Positions 49,004 through 57,546 of a stretch of 64,000 nucleotides of DNA are shown here, in pieces. This DNA comes from Adlercreutzia shanghongiae. GTDB lineage: Bacteria > Actinomycetota > Coriobacteriia > Coriobacteriales > Eggerthellaceae. Numbering within the stretch: the first letter of the stretch is position 1; every line of letters begins with the position of its first letter. The stretch lies in the NCBI RefSeq assembly GCF_035830635.1, contig NZ_JAYMFI010000003.1:62001-126000 (forward strand), given 5' to 3'. The translations under genes were made by a program, and so were the position numbers. Below the pieces are notes generated by a model, which saw only the letters and a list, made by a program, of their open reading frames with translations, made no database searches and was not told the DNA's origin.

Positions 49004-50263
49004 ATGACCGACAACCTGCCTCCCCAGCGCCCCGTTTCGGGCCCGGTGTCGCGGCCGGCGATCGGCGGCGATAGGGCGACGATGCACCGAGCCGTGCTTC
49101 GTCGCCAACGGCGCAACCGAACCGTCTTCAGCGCGGCGATGGCCGTTCTCATGGTGGGAGCCCTGGGCGTGTTCCTCGTCACCGAGCTCACGCGCCCGCA
49201 CTCCTTCGAACCGCCCTCGGCAGCGACCACCTTCGATGCCGACGAGCTCGCCCGTATCGAGGCGGAAAGCAGCGGAGGGGGCGGCTTTATCGAAGCTGAC
49301 GAGCCGGCTCCTTCCGACAGCATCATCATGACCCTGGGCGGCGATTCCGACACCTACGTGCTGCAGGGCGAGGAGTACCTGGAACCCGGATGCCACGCCT
49401 ATGACCCCGAGATGGGCGCCATCGAGGGCGTCGAAATCTCCGGCGAGGTAGACACCGCCACCGCCGGCGACTACACCATCACCTACACCGCCACCGACCC
49501 TCGGGGTCGGGGCCTTGCCGCCACCGCCGAGCGCACGGTGCACGTTGTGGAAAGCTTCGACGACTTCGCCGGCGCCGCCACCTCGCTGCCCGTGCTCATG
49601 TACCACTACGTTTATACCGAAGACGACCCGCCCGAGACGCCCGATGCCAACTACCTGCTGGACACGAAGTTCGAAGCCCAGCTGCAGTACCTGACCGAGA
49701 ACAACTACTACTTCCCCTCCTACCAGGAGGTGCGCGCCTTCGCCGAGGGCACCCACACGCTGCCGGCCCGCAGCGTCGTGCTCACCTTCGACGATGGGCA
49801 GAAGGGCTTTCTGAAGTACGGCATCCCCCTGCTGAACCAGTACCAGGTGCCGGCAACGTCGTTCCTCATCGTGTCGCAGGAGAGCACCGAGGACAAGCTG
49901 CGCGAATACTCCAGCCCCTACATCAGCTGGCAGTCCCATTCCTACAACATGCACCGCGACGGCTCCGATGTGGGCCGCGGGGGCATTATCCACGCCATGA
50001 GCACCGAGGAGATCGTCGACGATTTGAAGCAGGCCCAGACCGTGCTCGGCACCACCGAGGCCTTCGCCTACCCCTATGGCGACAACAACGAGAACGCCTG
50101 GGCGGCCATGGAGGAGGCCGGGGTGCTGTGCGCGTTCACCATCGAGAACCGCCGCATCGTTCCCGGCGACGCGCCGGAGGCCCTCCCGCGCGTGCGCATT
50201 GCCGGCGAGTACGAGCAGGAAGGCTTCAAATACCTCGTCGAGCCCAACGGCGGCGAGCAGTAG
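49004..50263 (+). CDS. Membrane-anchored polysaccharide deacetylase with Ig-like domain
   Basis: A 419-residue exported NodB-type carbohydrate esterase. A basic N-terminus precedes one TM or uncleaved signal anchor at about 42-60. A bacterial Ig-like domain (about 108-185) has the YVLQGEEYLEPGCHAYD and GDYTITYTATD repeats of the DUF5011 type. The deacetylase domain spans about 195-400. Its catalytic LTFDDGQ motif is near 262, and WQSHSYNMH carries the second metal-binding His-x3-His. It probably removes acetyl groups from peptidoglycan or another surface glycan. GGAAGG precedes the ATG. It is convergent with the YhaN-like gene. Confidence 0.9.
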   Translation: MTDNLPPQRPVSGPVSRPAIGGDRATMHRAVLRRQRRNRTVFSAAMAVLMVGALGVFLVTELTRPHSFEPPSAATTFDADELARIEAESSGGGGFIEADEPAPSDSIIMTLGGDSDTYVLQGEEYLEPGCHAYDPEMGAIEGVEISGEVDTATAGDYTITYTATDPRGRGLAATAERTVHVVESFDDFAGAATSLPVLMYHYVYTEDDPPETPDANYLLDTKFEAQLQYLTENNYYFPSYQEVRAFAEGTHTLPARSVVLTFDDGQKGFLKYGIPLLNQYQVPATSFLIVSQESTEDKLREYSSPYISWQSHSYNMHRDGSDVGRGGIIHAMSTEEIVDDLKQAQTVLGTTEAFAYPYGDNNENAWAAMEEAGVLCAFTIENRRIVPGDAPEALPRVRIAGEYEQEGFKYLVEPNGGEQ

Positions 50264-50304
50264 CCGAACCGCGGGGCCCGCTTAGCGCTGCGGGCGGCGA
50301 CGGC

Positions 50305-52518
50305 CTAGAGGTTAATCACCGTGGCCGGCAGTGCGGCCTGCTTGGCGGCCTTTTTCAGCGTGCGGGCCACTTCCTCGTGACAGGTGAAGAGGATGACCTG
50401 GCGGTGCTCGGCCAGCTCCACCAAGGCCCGGGCCGCGCCCAGGCGGCGGTGCTCGTCGAAATTCACGAGGATGTCGTCGGCCAAGATGGGAATAGAGCGG
50501 CCCACGTTGTCGGCGCATTCCAGAAGGGCGATGCGCAGCGCAAGGTAGAGCTGCTGGCAGGTGCCCAGCGAGAGGTGCACCGTCTGCCGGGTGCGACCGT
50601 GGGCGTCGGCCACCTGCAGCGCCCCCTCCCGCGTCAGCGTCACTTCGGTCCAGTGGCCGTCGGTCATAAGGGAGAGCAGGCGGCTGGCCCGCGCGTACAC
50701 TTCGGGCTGGCGCTTCGATTCCCAAGTGGCGATGGCCGCTTCCAGCATGCGCTTGGCAAGCAGCAGGCGGGCGAAATCGGCCCGCGCCTCTTCCAAGCGG
50801 GTCGTCACTTCCTGCACCTCGATTTTAAGACGATCAAAATCACCCTCGGTTTCGGCCTGGGCGAGAAGGGCCGCAAGCTCGCCGGCGCGCTGGTTCATGG
50901 TCTCGAGGGCCTCGATGAGCCCCGTGCGCTGGCGGCAGCGGCGGTCGAGCTCTTCTTCCACCAGGGACACGTCGCCCTCGGCGGACAAGCCGGCCCGCTC
51001 CAAGGCGCTGGCGCGGGCGGCGGCGATCTCCTCCAAACGCCGCTCGGCCTCGGCACAGCGGGAAGCAGCCGCTTGCTGGCGCTGGCGACAGAGCGCCATG
51101 GCCTGACGCACTTCGCGGGCCTCATCCAGGATAGCCCGCGCCTGGCGCACCGAGCCCTGGGCCTCGGCGAGGCCCTCTTCCTCAAGCGCCTGGGCCACGC
51201 GGGCAGACAGCTGATTCTCTTCTGCCTCGCATGCCTCGAGCTTCTTCTTATCCTGCACCATGACCCAGTGGGCATCATCGAAGCGGGCCTTTCGAGCGCC
51301 CTCTTCCTTATCGGGGCGGAACAGCAGAGCGAAGCCGCCCACGGCCATCAGCGCAGCGAACACCGACAGCAGAAGACCGATGGCCATGTAGCTGAGCGAG
51401 CCGCGGTCGCGCCCTTCGATAAACAGCGGCACGCCCAAGAGGAAGAGCACCGCGGGAATAACGACGCAGAACGCCACCTGTATGCGGCGTTTCGAATGTT
51501 CGCGGCGACGGTCGGCGGCCTCGTCGGCGGTTTCCTGCAGCGCCTCGTAAACTGCCGCCGAGGACGTGTAGTTCGCCCGGGCCGTCTCCATCGCGTGGGC
51601 TTGGCGAGATTGGCGCGCCGCAAGCGTTTCCAGTCGGTCGCGCAGAGCCCGCTCGTCAGAGACGGTCAGCCGGGAAAGGCGGCGGCCGACGGCGCGCTCG
51701 TGAGTGCGCAGCTCTTCGGCGGCCTCATCGGCCGCAACGTGCAAGCGCTCGATGTCCACCGCCAGCTTGTCGCGCTCGACATCAAGGCTCTCCACGGCAC
51801 TTTTCGCTGTGGTCAGAGCCTCAATGACCCGGTTGGCTTCCGCCACGCGCTCGGCCATGGCGGCGCGCTCCGGCTCCAATTCGTGCAGCTCGCGGTCTTG
51901 GGCTCGCAGCACGTCGGCCGCATCCGATGCCGCTTGCTGCTCGGCGCGCAGTTCGTTGCGGCGGGCCAAAAGCTGCGGGATGGACTGCTCCGCCGAGGCG
52001 GCGCGCGACGTGAAGGCAGCCAGGCGCTCGTTCACATGGGCCAAGGCATGCGCCGGCGACGACCCGGTTCCCGAGCCCGCCGTGAGCAGCTTCGCAGTGG
52101 TGTCCGTCGTGTTGCGCAGCGAGCGCAGCTCATCGCTGTTCAGCGAGAACATCGTGCGGTAGGTGTCCTTGTCGATATCTTCCACCAGCCACTCGTCGCC
52201 CTGAAGACCGTCGACGTTTCGCTGGCGAGCGAGCGTGTAGATTTCAGGAACGGCACCGGCGGTGGCCTGCGCGGCCCCGAACAGCAGCGACCCTGCCCGC
52301 TCGGCTCCCTCGGGCTTGTAGGTGTTGCGGTTGCCGCGAGCCTCTTCCCAACCGAACAACACGCCGCCCACGAAGGAGGCAATAGTGGTCTTGCCCGCCT
52401 CGTTGGGGCCAAACACGATGTTCAGCGCCGGGCCGAACGGGCCGACAACGGTATCATGGAAGCGCCCGAAGCGCTCCATATGAAGCGTACGCAGGTAGGC
52501 TGGGGTTTGCTCGCTCAT
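50305..52518 (-). CDS. YhaN/SbcC-like AAA ATPase with internal membrane segments
   Basis: A 737-residue SMC-like ATPase. The N-terminal Walker A is GPNEAGKTT near residue 37, followed by long coiled-coil stretches. In the middle, at about 358-378 and 391-413, are two hydrophobic segments (FCVVIPAVLFLLGVPLF, IGLLLSVFAALMAVGGFALLF), as in Bacillus YhaN. A second coil follows. The C-terminal half has the LSLGTCQQLYLALRIAL signature and Walker B PILADDILVNFD. With the nuclease encoded immediately upstream (4-bp overlap) it forms an SbcCD/YhaNO-type DNA-processing pair, probably membrane-attached. The family role in double-strand break or replication-end processing is inferred. Confidence 0.88.
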   Translation of the reverse strand: MSEQTPAYLRTLHMERFGRFHDTVVGPFGPALNIVFGPNEAGKTTIASFVGGVLFGWEEARGNRNTYKPEGAERAGSLLFGAAQATAGAVPEIYTLARQRNVDGLQGDEWLVEDIDKDTYRTMFSLNSDELRSLRNTTDTTAKLLTAGSGTGSSPAHALAHVNERLAAFTSRAASAEQSIPQLLARRNELRAEQQAASDAADVLRAQDRELHELEPERAAMAERVAEANRVIEALTTAKSAVESLDVERDKLAVDIERLHVAADEAAEELRTHERAVGRRLSRLTVSDERALRDRLETLAARQSRQAHAMETARANYTSSAAVYEALQETADEAADRRREHSKRRIQVAFCVVIPAVLFLLGVPLFIEGRDRGSLSYMAIGLLLSVFAALMAVGGFALLFRPDKEEGARKARFDDAHWVMVQDKKKLEACEAEENQLSARVAQALEEEGLAEAQGSVRQARAILDEAREVRQAMALCRQRQQAAASRCAEAERRLEEIAAARASALERAGLSAEGDVSLVEEELDRRCRQRTGLIEALETMNQRAGELAALLAQAETEGDFDRLKIEVQEVTTRLEEARADFARLLLAKRMLEAAIATWESKRQPEVYARASRLLSLMTDGHWTEVTLTREGALQVADAHGRTRQTVHLSLGTCQQLYLALRIALLECADNVGRSIPILADDILVNFDEHRRLGAARALVELAEHRQVILFTCHEEVARTLKKAAKQAALPATVINL

Positions 52519-53801
52519 CGACCATCGCCCCCCTGCAGCAGAAGATCGAGCACCAGATGCGTAGCCTCTTCGGTGAGCTGGCGCGCTTTTTTCTCGGAAA
52601 GCGCCGAGGTGAGGGGCACGTTGCGGGCGAGGTACTCCTCTTGAAGATAATCGATCTGACCGGGCAAATCGTCCGCGAAGCTGTCGGCGGTGCGCAGAAA
52701 CACCGCGGGGAAAAGGCCTTCGGCCCGTAGAGCCGCCTCATCGATAGGGGCGGTCGTGGCATCGAAGAGCCCATCGCAGAAGAACTCGGAGTACGAGTCG
52801 TTCAGCGATTCGCGCACCTCTTCCAAAACCCCTGGCCGCGCAAGGACCTCGTGCAAGGGGGTGGCGCCCACGAACGTGATGCGCGAGACCATCATCTCGC
52901 ACGAAGCGTCGCCGTTAACGGCGAACAGCTCGCGCATCGTCTTGGCGACCAGAGCCGGGATGTTCGCGCAATCGGAGGCATCTACCTTGACGGCCTCCCA
53001 TACCACCGAGGCCGTGGGCACAAAGGCAATTTCGGGAGGCCGGCCCACCGATAGCGTCACGAGGTTGACGCCACGCGGCCCTGTCTCCCGCACATCGCGC
53101 CCTTGAATGCAACCGGAAAAGACAATGCGCGGCACGCGCTCGTCGTTGACCCAGCGCTTGTGAATATGGCCCAAGGCCCAGTAGTCGAAGCCCGCGCGGA
53201 GCAGCTCCACCGGATTAGTCGGCGCCTTCACCGGGTCCAGCGTAAGCCCGGTATGAAGCACGCCCACGGCATAGGGAGCCTCGGCAGCGCGCGGCCCCAA
53301 AGCGCGGATGGCCGCCGCCCGGGTAATGCCCTCGGCGATGTTCTCGTTGGGAGACCACACTTTGTTGGGATAGCCCCGGCCGCCAATAATGGTGAGGGGC
53401 CGTCCCTCCTTTTCGAACAAGGCGAAATCGGGGCGATCGGCGGCGAGCATGGTAGTCGAAGGGGGCAGGGCGAAGAAGTCCTGCTGCCACAGGCTGAGCG
53501 GGTCGTGGTTTCCCGTGCACAGATACGAGGGAATGCCCTCGGCATCCAGACGGTGCAGCCCTTCGAAAAAGCGCAGGTAATCGCGATAGGACGCCCTTAC
53601 GGAATCGAAGATGTCGCCGGAGACGACGACGAAATCGACGCGGCGCGTTACCGCCAATTCCACCACGCGGTCCCAGGCGGCGGGAATCGCCTCGGTAAGT
53701 CGGCGGGCCCACTCGTCCGACAGGGCCCGCAGCCCACGAAAGGGGGCGCCGATATGCAAATCAGCGGCATGGAGGAATGTGAGAGAATCCGCCACAGGCA
53801 C
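52515..53801 (-). CDS. SbcD/YhaO-like DNA repair metallophosphoesterase
   Basis: A 428-residue calcineurin-like nuclease. The five metal-binding motifs are visible: AADLHIG near 12, SGDIFDS near 61, GNHDPLS near 97, HTG near 182, and GHIHKR near 213. It should act as a Mn-dependent exo/endonuclease together with the ATPase subunit encoded next to it, whose ATG overlaps this gene's stop (ATGA). It starts only 2 bp after the dnaB stop, so dnaB, this gene and the ATPase form one operon. The C-terminal third is less conserved, probably the partner-binding part. No signal peptide is present. Confidence 0.9.
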   Translation of the reverse strand: MPVADSLTFLHAADLHIGAPFRGLRALSDEWARRLTEAIPAAWDRVVELAVTRRVDFVVVSGDIFDSVRASYRDYLRFFEGLHRLDAEGIPSYLCTGNHDPLSLWQQDFFALPPSTTMLAADRPDFALFEKEGRPLTIIGGRGYPNKVWSPNENIAEGITRAAAIRALGPRAAEAPYAVGVLHTGLTLDPVKAPTNPVELLRAGFDYWALGHIHKRWVNDERVPRIVFSGCIQGRDVRETGPRGVNLVTLSVGRPPEIAFVPTASVVWEAVKVDASDCANIPALVAKTMRELFAVNGDASCEMMVSRITFVGATPLHEVLARPGVLEEVRESLNDSYSEFFCDGLFDATTAPIDEAALRAEGLFPAVFLRTADSFADDLPGQIDYLQEEYLARNVPLTSALSEKKARQLTEEATHLVLDLLLQGGDGR

Positions 53802-53803
53802 CC

Positions 53804-55219
53804 TTAGTACCCGCCGACGCGCGAGTCGTCGATAAAGTCCATGAACTTGGTGAACTCGGGGTTGAAGGCGAGGTCGATGTCGCGCGTGGCGCCGTTGCGG
53901 TGCTTGGCCACGATAAGCTTGGCCATGCCCAAATCGGGGCGGCTCTCGCTTTCGGCCTCGATCTCGTTCATCGAACGGTCGATGAACATGACGATGTCGG
54001 CGTCCTGCTCGATAGCGCCGGAGTCGCGCAGGTCGGAAAGCATGGGGCGCTTGTCCTTGCCGCGCTGCTCGATGGCGCGGGAGAGCTGCGAGAGCGCAAT
54101 CACGGGCATGTTCATTTCCTTGGCGAGAATCTTCAAGCCGCGGGAAATCTCGCTCACCTGGTCATTGGTGGATTTGTGGGCCGTCATGGGGCCGGGCTGC
54201 ATAAGCTGCAGGTAGTCCACGATAATGAGGCCCTTCTGACCCTCTTTCAAGTTGTGCAGCTCGCGGCGGCCCTTGGCGCGGGCCTCCAGCACAGAAAGGC
54301 CCGGAGTGTCGTCGATAAACATATCGAGCTGGGAAAGCTTTCCCGAGGCCTCTGCGAGCGCGCCCCAGTCGCCCTCGGCGATAAAGCCGCTGCGCAGCTT
54401 CGAGAGGTTCACGCGGGCCTCGGCGCACAAAATACGCTGAACAAGCTGCTCGGCACCCATTTCCAAAGAGAAGAAGGCCACGGCCACGCCGGCCTTGGCA
54501 GCATTGGTGGCAAGGTTCAGGGCAAAGGAGGTCTTGCCCACGCCGGGTCGCGCAGCAAGGATGACGAGGTCTCCCCCGCGGAAGCCGTGGAACAGGTCGT
54601 CGGCATCTTTGAAGCCCGTCGGCACGCCGGCCATCTTGTCCTTCTGGCTGGCGAGGCGGGAAATCTCCTCGTAGGCATCGGCCACCAGCTCGTCCATCTT
54701 GCGGAACGACGAGTTGACGCGCTTCTCGGTAACGTTGAAAAGCGTCTTTTCGGCCTCTTCCACCACCTGGTCCAAATCATCGGGCGCATCGTAGGCCAAG
54801 GCGTTGATCTGCGTCGCGGCGAACACCAGCTCGCGCAAAATGGACTGGCGCTTGACGATATCGACATGGCGCTCCCAGCTGGTGAGGGAGAACGTGTTGT
54901 CCGCCAGCTCGGCCAGATACGCACGACCGCCCACCGCTTCAAGTTGGCCCGAGGCCTTCAGCGTGTCGGCCAAGGCAATAGGGTCAACAGGGATATGGCG
55001 GTTTGTGAGGCTGATGATGGCCTCGAAAATAGTGCGATGCGACGGACGGAAGAAGTTCTCGGGGCGCAGCTTCAGCACCACGTCTTCGGTCACCTCGCCG
55101 TTGAGCAGACAGGCAGCCAAAACCGATTGCTCAGCCTCGATATTCTGGGGCAACTGGGCTCGGGGGGCAAGTCCCGGAGTGTTGTTCGCATCAGCAGGAG
55201 GATTGGGCTGGTAGGGCAT
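53804..55219 (-). CDS. dnaB: Replicative DNA helicase DnaB
   Basis: The 471-residue hexameric replicative helicase. The N-terminal domain begins NIEAEQSVLAACLLNGEV near 27. The RecA-like ATPase domain has Walker A ARPGVGKTSFALN near 220 and Walker B IIVDYLQLM near 325, followed by the hydrolysis and DNA-loop region RGLKILAKEMNMPVIALSQLSR and the arginine-finger region. No intein or insertion is seen. The start at 55219 has AAGGAC upstream and leaves a variable N-terminal tail (NPPADANNTPG). It heads an operon with two DNA-processing genes. Confidence 0.97.
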   Translation of the reverse strand: MPYQPNPPADANNTPGLAPRAQLPQNIEAEQSVLAACLLNGEVTEDVVLKLRPENFFRPSHRTIFEAIISLTNRHIPVDPIALADTLKASGQLEAVGGRAYLAELADNTFSLTSWERHVDIVKRQSILRELVFAATQINALAYDAPDDLDQVVEEAEKTLFNVTEKRVNSSFRKMDELVADAYEEISRLASQKDKMAGVPTGFKDADDLFHGFRGGDLVILAARPGVGKTSFALNLATNAAKAGVAVAFFSLEMGAEQLVQRILCAEARVNLSKLRSGFIAEGDWGALAEASGKLSQLDMFIDDTPGLSVLEARAKGRRELHNLKEGQKGLIIVDYLQLMQPGPMTAHKSTNDQVSEISRGLKILAKEMNMPVIALSQLSRAIEQRGKDKRPMLSDLRDSGAIEQDADIVMFIDRSMNEIEAESESRPDLGMAKLIVAKHRNGATRDIDLAFNPEFTKFMDFIDDSRVGGY

Positions 55220-55341
55220 GGGGAAGTCCTTCGTTTCGTCGGTGAGCCTATTGTAACGCGTTTCCTCACGAGGCGGGACCACCCTTGAGCGTGATGCCTC
55301 GTTGCGTTTCCCGTCGGCGCCATCGGATACGCAGTCCTCCG

Positions 55342-55357
55342 TGTTTCACGGGAAACA
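55342..55357. promoter_or_regulatory. Near-consensus parS centromere site
   Basis: TGTTTCACGGGAAACA differs from the chromosomal ParB-binding consensus TGTTTCACGTGAAACA at one position next to the centre. It lies in the 200-bp gap between rplI and dnaB, the sort of place and neighbourhood (near the replication origin) where parS sites occur. Confidence 0.7.
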
Positions 55358-55372
55358 GCGCCATTATAGAAA

Positions 55373-55396
55373 ATGGCCCCTCCGAGGAGGGGCCAT
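55373..55396 (-). terminator. Terminator of rpsF-ssb-rpsR-rplI operon
   Basis: Perfect 11-bp stem ATGGCCCCTCC/GGAGGGGCCAT with a 2-nt loop; the minus strand continues TTTCTATAATG. It lies 23 bp beyond the rplI stop. Confidence 0.8.
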
Positions 55397-55419
55397 CAAT
55401 GGGTCGCGCGGAGAGAGGA

Positions 55420-56004
55420 CTACTCCTCAGTCTCGGTCACCTCAACCTCGACCGTGCCGTCCTCGGCGATCTGGCCGTCAACCTCGACGGTCTCGTCAGC
55501 CGGAGACTCGGCGATCCCGATAGCCTCTTCGATGGCCTCGATGGCCTCTTCGGCCTCGGACTCGCCAGCGACGACCACGGTCACCGTGCCCTTGATGTCG
55601 CGGTACAGCGACACCGACACCTGGTAGGTGCCCGCCATCTTGATGGGCTTACCCAGCTCCACACGACGACGGTCGATCTCGATGTCAAGCTGCTCGGCGA
55701 TGGCGTCGGCCACGAGCGGAGCCGTGACAGAGCCGAAGAGCACACCCTCCTCGCCCACCTGGGCGATGATGCGGACGGTGACATCGTTGAGCTTCTCGGC
55801 CAGAGCGTTGGCATCGGCAATGCGGGTCTCCTCGCGCTTGGCGATGTTCTTCTTGCGCTCCTCGAGCTGCTTCAGGTTGCCCGGAGTGGCCTTAACGGCG
55901 TAGCCCTGGGTCAACAGGAAGTTGTTGGCAAAGCCGCGGTTGACGTCGATGACGTCGCCCTCGCCGCCCTTGCCCTGAAGTTCCTTAAGAAGAATAACTT
56001 TCAT
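55420..56004 (-). CDS. rplI: Ribosomal protein L9 with acidic tail
   Basis: Ribosomal protein bL9, a large-subunit protein near the L1 stalk. Residues 1-50 hold the classic N-terminal domain (MKVILLKELQGKGGEGDVIDV...GFANNFLLTQGYA), followed by the long connecting helix and the C-terminal rRNA-binding domain to about 148. The protein continues for about 45 residues of almost purely acidic and alanine sequence (EAEEAIEAIEEAIG...VEVDGQIAEDGTVEV), making 194 residues rather than about 150. It is the last gene of the operon, 17 bp after rpsR. Confidence 0.95.
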   Translation of the reverse strand: MKVILLKELQGKGGEGDVIDVNRGFANNFLLTQGYAVKATPGNLKQLEERKKNIAKREETRIADANALAEKLNDVTVRIIAQVGEEGVLFGSVTAPLVADAIAEQLDIEIDRRRVELGKPIKMAGTYQVSVSLYRDIKGTVTVVVAGESEAEEAIEAIEEAIGIAESPADETVEVDGQIAEDGTVEVEVTETEE

Positions 56005-56021
56005 GGTTGTCCTCCCTTCGC

Positions 56022-56282
56022 TTAGCGGTTGCGGCGATCGCCACGGCCGCTGACAGCGGGGACGGCATAGGGCATGAGAGCCATAACGCGGGCGCGCTTG
56101 ACGGCCTCCGCGATGTCGCGCTGGTGCTGGGTGCAGGCACCGGTCACGCGACGGGGCTTAATCTTGCCACGATCGGTAACATACTTGCGCAGCATTTGAG
56201 TATCTTTGTAATCGATATACTCCACGTCGTCTTTGCAGAACTGGCAATACTTACGACGAGGCTGCTTAGCGTAATCGGCCAT
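56022..56282 (-). CDS. rpsR: Ribosomal protein S18
   Basis: Ribosomal protein bS18 (86 aa), which binds the small-subunit platform with S6. The sequence shows the zinc-ribbon-like start RKYCQFCKDDVEYIDYKD, the LRKYVTDRGKIKPRRVTGACTQHQRDIAEAVKRAR core, and a basic tail. The two Cys in the N-terminal ribbon, with C50, suggest the C+ form that holds zinc. It lies 20 bp downstream of ssb and 17 bp upstream of rplI in the standard rpsF-ssb-rpsR-rplI order. Confidence 0.97.
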   Translation of the reverse strand: MADYAKQPRRKYCQFCKDDVEYIDYKDTQMLRKYVTDRGKIKPRRVTGACTQHQRDIAEAVKRARVMALMPYAVPAVSGRGDRRNR

Positions 56283-56302
56283 TTTAACCTCTTTCGTTTC
56301 GC

Positions 56303-56794
56303 TTAGAACGGAATGTCATCATCGTACACGGAAGAGGAAGCGTCGATTGCCGGCGCGACCGGGGCAGCCGCCGGCGCGGGGGCCGGAGCGCTGTAGGCCT
56401 GAGCAGCCGGGGCATAGCCCTGGTTGCCGCCGAAATCGCCACCGTAGGACTGGGCACCGCCGCCGTTGCGGCTCGACATGAACTCGAGCTCGTCAACGAT
56501 GACTTCGAGCTTGCTGCGCTTCTGGCCGTCGCGCTCCCACTGGCTCCAGCGAAGCTTGCCCTCGATGGACACCTTAGTGCCCTTGGACAGGTACTGGGAC
56601 AGACTGCGCGCCCGAGCGCCGAACATGGTGCAATCGACGAAGTTCGGGTAATCCTCCCATTCGCCGGTCTGAGGATTCTTGCGACGGTCGTTCACCGCCA
56701 CGCCGAAGCTCATGACGTCCATGCCGGACTGGGTGTTGCGCAATTCAGGGTCGCGGGTCAGATTGCCGCTGATAATCACTCGATTGATGCTCAT
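56303..56794 (-). CDS. ssb: Single-stranded DNA-binding protein
   Basis: SSB (163 aa), the OB-fold protein that coats single-stranded DNA in replication and repair. The core (MSINRVIISGNLTRDPELR...FVDCTMFGARARSLSQYLSKGTKVSIEGKLRWSQWE) spans about 110 residues. A Gly/Ala/Pro-rich linker follows, and the conserved acidic C-terminal peptide DDDIPF recruits partner proteins. It is located between rpsF and rpsR, as in many bacteria. Confidence 0.97.
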   Translation of the reverse strand: MSINRVIISGNLTRDPELRNTQSGMDVMSFGVAVNDRRKNPQTGEWEDYPNFVDCTMFGARARSLSQYLSKGTKVSIEGKLRWSQWERDGQKRSKLEVIVDELEFMSSRNGGGAQSYGGDFGGNQGYAPAAQAYSAPAPAPAAAPVAPAIDASSSVYDDDIPF

Positions 56795-56845
56795 TTCTAC
56801 CTCTTCTCATGGTGAGCGCCTCAAGCAAGGTCGCTCGGTTTCCAA

Positions 56846-57139
56846 CTAGTCGCGATCGGTGCGGGCGACGACCATGTGACGCATAACGGCATCGTTGATG
56901 CGCAGCACGCGATCGAGCTCGGCAATGCTCTGCGGGTCAGCGTGGAAATCGATGAGAGTGTAGTCACCATCGGACAGACCGTTGATCTCATAAGCGAGTT
57001 TGCGCTTGCCCCAATTGTCGACATTGTCCACAACGCCCTCGGCGTCAGTAATCGTCGTCTCGATGCGCTTCATAACGCCGGCACGAGTCTCATCGTCGAT
57101 CGTAGGAGCAACAATAAACAGCAGTTCATAAGCCTTCAT
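56846..57139 (-). CDS. rpsF: Ribosomal protein S6
   Basis: Ribosomal protein bS6 (97 aa), partner of S18 on the platform. It begins MKAYELLFIVAPTIDDE and contains GKRKLAYEINGLSDGDYTLIDFHA, the family's signature stretch. There is no long acidic C-terminus. The start at 57139 is supported by AAAGGAGG; the open frame continues to 57187 without another signal. It is the first gene of the ribosomal and ssb operon, with a 52-bp gap before ssb. Confidence 0.97.
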   Translation of the reverse strand: MKAYELLFIVAPTIDDETRAGVMKRIETTITDAEGVVDNVDNWGKRKLAYEINGLSDGDYTLIDFHADPQSIAELDRVLRINDAVMRHMVVARTDRD

Positions 57140-57450
57140 CAGCTCACCTCCTTTGGACTTTACGGCTCCGGGCTGGTGAAGGCACACACCGGAGCAGGAA
57201 TAGCCTTGCCATTCTAGCAGAGCTCTCCTCTTCTGGTGCGAAACGGTCTTTTCCCATCACGGTAAGCACACATTGCTTCGGTCGCTGGCAACACTATAGA
57301 AGCGCAAAACCGCAAAAATGACGGCGGGAAATCCCGATGGGTCCCTCCCCCGCACCGCACGATTGTCGCTTGATAGTCGCCGTTTTGCCTCCCACTCTTC
57401 TCGCCCGCAACCAAAAAAGGCGGGGCCTTCCGGCCCCGCCTAGATTTGAC
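57140..57450. other. 311-bp leader and intergenic region
   Basis: It holds the leader of rpsF (a possible -10 TATAGT on the minus strand at 57294-57299) and, at its right end, the tRNA-Arg terminator. No coding frame is convincing. Confidence 0.5.
57419..57440 (-). terminator. Terminator of tRNA-Arg
   Basis: Stem GGCGGGGCC/GGCCCCGCC around TTCC is followed on the minus strand by TTTTTTGG. It lies 10 bp downstream of the tRNA. Confidence 0.9.
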
Positions 57451-57526
57451 TGGCGCCCCCGAGAGGACTCGAACCTCCGACGCACGGTTTAGGAAACCGA
57501 CGCTCTATCCGCTGAGCTACGGGGGC
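57451..57526 (-). tRNA. tRNA-Arg (CCT)
   Basis: Minus-strand cloverleaf. The acceptor GCCCCCG/CGGGGGC, the D-arm with AGCGGATAGA, and anticodon stem-loop GGTTTCCTAAACC give anticodon CCU. The T-arm contains GGTTCGAGTCC. Discriminator G and CCA are encoded. Confidence 0.96.
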
Positions 57527-57546
57527 GAATAGAAAGAAGCCTGCCG

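Noticed and set aside
50128..52644. 838-residue plus-strand frame opposite the YhaN-like ATPase gene
   Set aside because: Shadow of a gene with clear Walker motifs; the frame also overlaps the end of the deacetylase gene.
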